Part shown: positions 6,793 to 8,711 of the stretch, piece after piece
How positions within the stretch are numbered: position 1 is the stretch's first letter
How the letters are laid out: every line of letters starts with the position of its first letter
NCBI GenBank assembly: GCA_003545125.1
Contig: DQCI01000197.1
Coordinates: 14,271-22,981, forward strand
DNA from: Paracoccaceae bacterium
GTDB taxonomy: Bacteria > Pseudomonadota > Alphaproteobacteria > Rhodobacterales > Rhodobacteraceae
DNA: 8,711 nt
Reading direction: 5' to 3'
The notes under the pieces: model-generated
Seen by the model: the letters and a program-made list of their open reading frames with translations, nothing else
Told to the model about the DNA's origin: nothing
The model's database searches: none
Program-made: the position numbers and the translations under genes

Positions 6793-8352
6793 TCAGTTTC
6801 CGGCTTCGCGGATCACCGCCGGGCGGTCGAGCTTGCCGCTCGCGGTACGCGGCATTGCACCCGGCCATGTGTGGAGACGGGCGGGCAGCATATAATGCGG
6901 CATGGTCTTGCGGCAATGCGCCATGAGCGCCGCCGCATCGGCCCCGTCCACCAGCGTCACCGACGCGACCACTGCCTGTCCGCGGGCCTCGTCCTCGACG
7001 CCAAAGGCGATCGCATCCGTCACCATCCCGCTTTGCGACAGGAGATCCTCGACCTCGGTCGGGCTCAGCCGGAAGCCCATCGTCTTGATCATGTCGTCCA
7101 TACGGCTCACGAACCACATGTCGCCCTCGTCATCGAGACGGACGAGGTCGCCCGACCACACCACCGGTTTGCCGTCGGTGACCGGGGCGAGCGCCGGACA
7201 ATGGCGGATCTTCCGGGCGGTGAGTTCGGGGCGTTCCCAGTAGCCAAGCGAAACCAGCGGCCCCGCGTGAACCAGTTCACCCTCGTCGCCGGGCCCCGCC
7301 ACGCCGCCATCGGGGCGGATTGCAAAAACCTGAGCGTATGGAATTTGCTGGCCCATCGCCCCCTTCTTGGCGGCGAAGCGTTCGGGCGGCAGGTAGGTTG
7401 AACGGAAGGCTTCGGTAAGACCGTACATCAGGTAGATGTCTACGTCAGGAAAGATGCCCGGCATGAGGTCCAGGATATTGGGCGGGATTTTGCCGCCTGT
7501 GTTGGTCACGCGTGCCAGCGCGGGCAGGGCGGTCGGCACCTCGTCGAGGTATCGCACCAGCATGTTCCATAGCGGCGGCACACCTGCTATCCCGGTGACC
7601 TCGTGTTCGCGCGCCATGCGTACCACTTCCGCCGGCATCGTCACCGGCTGGTGCACGACGCTGCCGCCCATCCAGAACATCGAGGTGAGCTGGTTGAGAC
7701 CGGCGTCAAAACTGTAGGGCAGGACCGAGAGCAGCCGGTCGTCTTCCCCGAGCTTGAGATATTCGCTGACCGCGGCCGCACCGATACGGATGTTGGCATG
7801 GCTCAGCATCACGCCCTTGGGCCGCCCGGTGGAGCCCGAGGTGTAGATGATCATCGCAAGCTCGCCCGGGCCGGGGACGGCCTCCGGAGCATCGCCGGCG
7901 GGGAGATCGGCCCAAGTGTCGGTGCCTTCAACCGGCTTGCCACGCACCAGCACAGCCCGCACGCTCTCAGGGAGCGGCACCGCGGTCTTGCCGGCAACCA
8001 TGCCCCGGTCGAGGATCGCGGCGCTCGCCCGGCAGTCTTCGGCGACATAGGCGAGCTGGGCACCGGTCCACTGGACGTTGACGTTGACGGCGACGGCGCC
8101 CAGCTTCCAGGCGGCGAACATCGCGGCGACCTCGCCGATCGACTTGCGCAAGCTCACGATCACCCGGTCGCCCCGGGTGACGCCCCGGTCCGCGAGCCAG
8201 GCGGCGAGCCGGTCGACTTCGGACGACAGTGCGGCGTAGCTCGCCGCATCCTGCGCGTCGATCAGGGCGGTTTTGTCCGCTCGGGCGCTGAGGTTGTCGG
8301 CCAACAGCCGGTACATCGAGCCTGTTGCGCCCGGGATATCGGAAAGTGTCAC
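6793..8352 (-). CDS. AMP-forming acyl-CoA ligase, exosortase-A-system-associated type
   Basis: This member of the ANL (AMP-binding) superfamily activates a carboxylic acid as acyl-AMP and transfers it to CoA or a carrier thiol. Motifs, numbered from GTG 8352 (519 aa), are the P-loop YTSGSTGRPKGV (170-181), A5 MYGLTEAFRSTYLPPE (309-324), A7 WSGDLVRLDDEG (399-410), the hinge/A8 region RMDDMIKTMGFRLSPTEVE (417-435) and A10 PRTASGKLDRP (501-511) with the catalytic Lys507. All look intact. The combination of LSFD-like SFDAGLNQLT (214-223), GLTEAFRSTYLPPE and the SPTEVE hinge matches my recollection of the exosortase-A-associated acyl-CoA ligase family (TIGR03098); no search was run. The GTG at 8352 is preceded by GGGGA at reasonable spacing. 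ATG 8316 fits the usual family N terminus and is the main alternative. The frame extends to 8565, but that stretch is Arg/Ser-rich and unlike the family. The acid substrate is unknown. The gene converges on the flippase. Confidence 0.9.
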   Translation of the reverse strand: MTLSDIPGATGSMYRLLADNLSARADKTALIDAQDAASYAALSSEVDRLAAWLADRGVTRGDRVIVSLRKSIGEVAAMFAAWKLGAVAVNVNVQWTGAQLAYVAEDCRASAAILDRGMVAGKTAVPLPESVRAVLVRGKPVEGTDTWADLPAGDAPEAVPGPGELAMIIYTSGSTGRPKGVMLSHANIRIGAAAVSEYLKLGEDDRLLSVLPYSFDAGLNQLTSMFWMGGSVVHQPVTMPAEVVRMAREHEVTGIAGVPPLWNMLVRYLDEVPTALPALARVTNTGGKIPPNILDLMPGIFPDVDIYLMYGLTEAFRSTYLPPERFAAKKGAMGQQIPYAQVFAIRPDGGVAGPGDEGELVHAGPLVSLGYWERPELTARKIRHCPALAPVTDGKPVVWSGDLVRLDDEGDMWFVSRMDDMIKTMGFRLSPTEVEDLLSQSGMVTDAIAFGVEDEARGQAVVASVTLVDGADAAALMAHCRKTMPHYMLPARLHTWPGAMPRTASGKLDRPAVIREAGN

Positions 8353-8642
8353 GAAAGGTTTCCCCGTTTTGGTGTCTTGCCGGTTTTGCCTCGGCCCCAT
8401 GTGCAGGGCAATCGTGGCGAATACAAGGAAAGCAAGGGCAGATTCACGGATTTCTGCCGATCGGGACGGTGCACGGGAAAAGGTTTGGCGCGATCGCCGT
8501 CGCTCGGGCTGACCGGTACTGATTCGCGCTGGGTGTTGCCCGTTCGTAACCGGTTTCGCCCTCACCAGAGGATTGCCTCCGGAACGCGAACATTTAACCT
8601 AACCGAACCGAGGTATATTTTCTTCAATTTCGGAGAAGTCCG
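8353..8642. other. Divergent intergenic region upstream of the ligase and the next + strand gene
   Basis: About 290 bp with no convincing gene, although the ligase frame stays open to 8565. It contains GATTC sites at 8441-8445 and 8521-8525, an imperfect inverted repeat CCAGAGG/CCTCCGG, and, at the right end, the repeat-plus-TATATT promoter candidate and ribosome binding site of the next gene. No clear - strand promoter for the ligase was recognised. Confidence 0.5.
8595..8619 (+). promoter_or_regulatory. Candidate promoter with TAACC pentamer repeat upstream of the last gene
   Basis: TATATT (8614-8619) matches the -10 consensus at 5 of 6 positions in an otherwise AT-poor area, 23 nt before the GTG at 8643. 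Where the -35 box should be there is no TTGACA-like hexamer. Instead there are three tandem pentamers, TAACC TAACC GAACC (8595-8609). This arrangement suits a promoter that needs an activator bound at the repeat, but that is inference. Confidence 0.35.
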
Positions 8643-8711
8643 GTGACCAAATTCAACCTGGGACTTATCCCCATTTTGGCAACAAAGAAATCCGGAACCG
8701 GTGCGGAGTGC
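8643..8711 (+). CDS. Start of an unidentified gene (3' partial)
   Basis: A GTG start at 8643 is preceded by GGAG (8632-8635, within GGAGAAG) at 7-nt spacing, one of the best ribosome binding sites in the window. The frame is open for 23 codons to the window edge and begins MTKFNLGLIPILATKKSG. A -10-like TATATT lies just upstream. The visible residues include a short hydrophobic stretch (LGLIPILA) followed by basic residues, which is too little for a family call. By position it may belong to the polysaccharide locus. The evidence that this is a gene is the start signal and its placement; the product is unknown. Confidence 0.55.
   Translation, partial: MTKFNLGLIPILATKKSGTGAEC

Noticed and set aside
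8353..8565. N-terminal extension of the ligase to ATG 8565
   Set aside because: The extra residues are Arg/Ser/Gln-rich, match no part of the AMP-ligase fold, and the upstream starts lack ribosome binding sites.
7603..8646. Long + strand open frame of 347 codons opposite the ligase
   Set aside because: It lies antisense to a ligase gene with intact catalytic motifs, has a low-complexity Arg/Gly/Asp/His-rich translation and no ribosome binding site or recognisable domain. It is a GC-rich shadow frame.

Overview
The window looks like chromosomal DNA from a GC-rich alphaproteobacterium, most likely a member of the Rhodobacteraceae/Roseobacter group. This is inferred from the high GC content, the style of the transporter and polysaccharide proteins, and the distribution of the CcrM methylation motif GANTC. 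No rRNA, tRNA, CRISPR array, transposase or integrase was seen. The window holds six protein genes, two of them cut by its edges.

Region 1 (1-3390, + strand) is a sugar-type ABC importer operon of the ribose/xylose (CUT2) class. It runs from a double-domain ATPase whose 5' end lies outside the window, through a permease overlapping it by 8 nt, to a periplasmic binding protein with a clear signal peptide and strong ribosome binding site. The operon closes with a very clean intrinsic terminator (12-bp stem, GCAA tetraloop, T tract). The substrate cannot be read from the sequence.

Region 2 (3424-8711) is a surface-polysaccharide locus in which gene direction flips at every gene. It has an O-antigen ligase/polymerase-like (Wzy-like) membrane protein on the - strand, a Wzx-like flippase on the + strand, an AMP-forming acyl-CoA ligase of the exosortase-A-associated type on the - strand, and the first 23 codons of an unidentified + strand gene. 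The flippase and the Wzy-like protein are the membrane pair of a Wzx/Wzy polysaccharide pathway: one flips the lipid-linked repeat unit, the other polymerises or ligates it outside the membrane. The ligase would activate an acyl or related carboxylic acid and could supply a modification, but no exosortase or PEP-CTERM gene is visible here.

The non-coding parts hold the more unusual signals. The gap between the convergent flippase and ligase genes carries three consecutive perfect palindromes, each with a 3-nt loop. The divergent 4885-5256 gap carries a + strand terminator-like double hairpin with no known upstream gene, a stem-loop in the wzy leader, a candidate - strand promoter, and two GATTC sites 19 bp apart. 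GANTC is absent from the whole 5 kb before these sites and from the ligase gene, but occurs as a pair in each of the two divergent intergenic regions.
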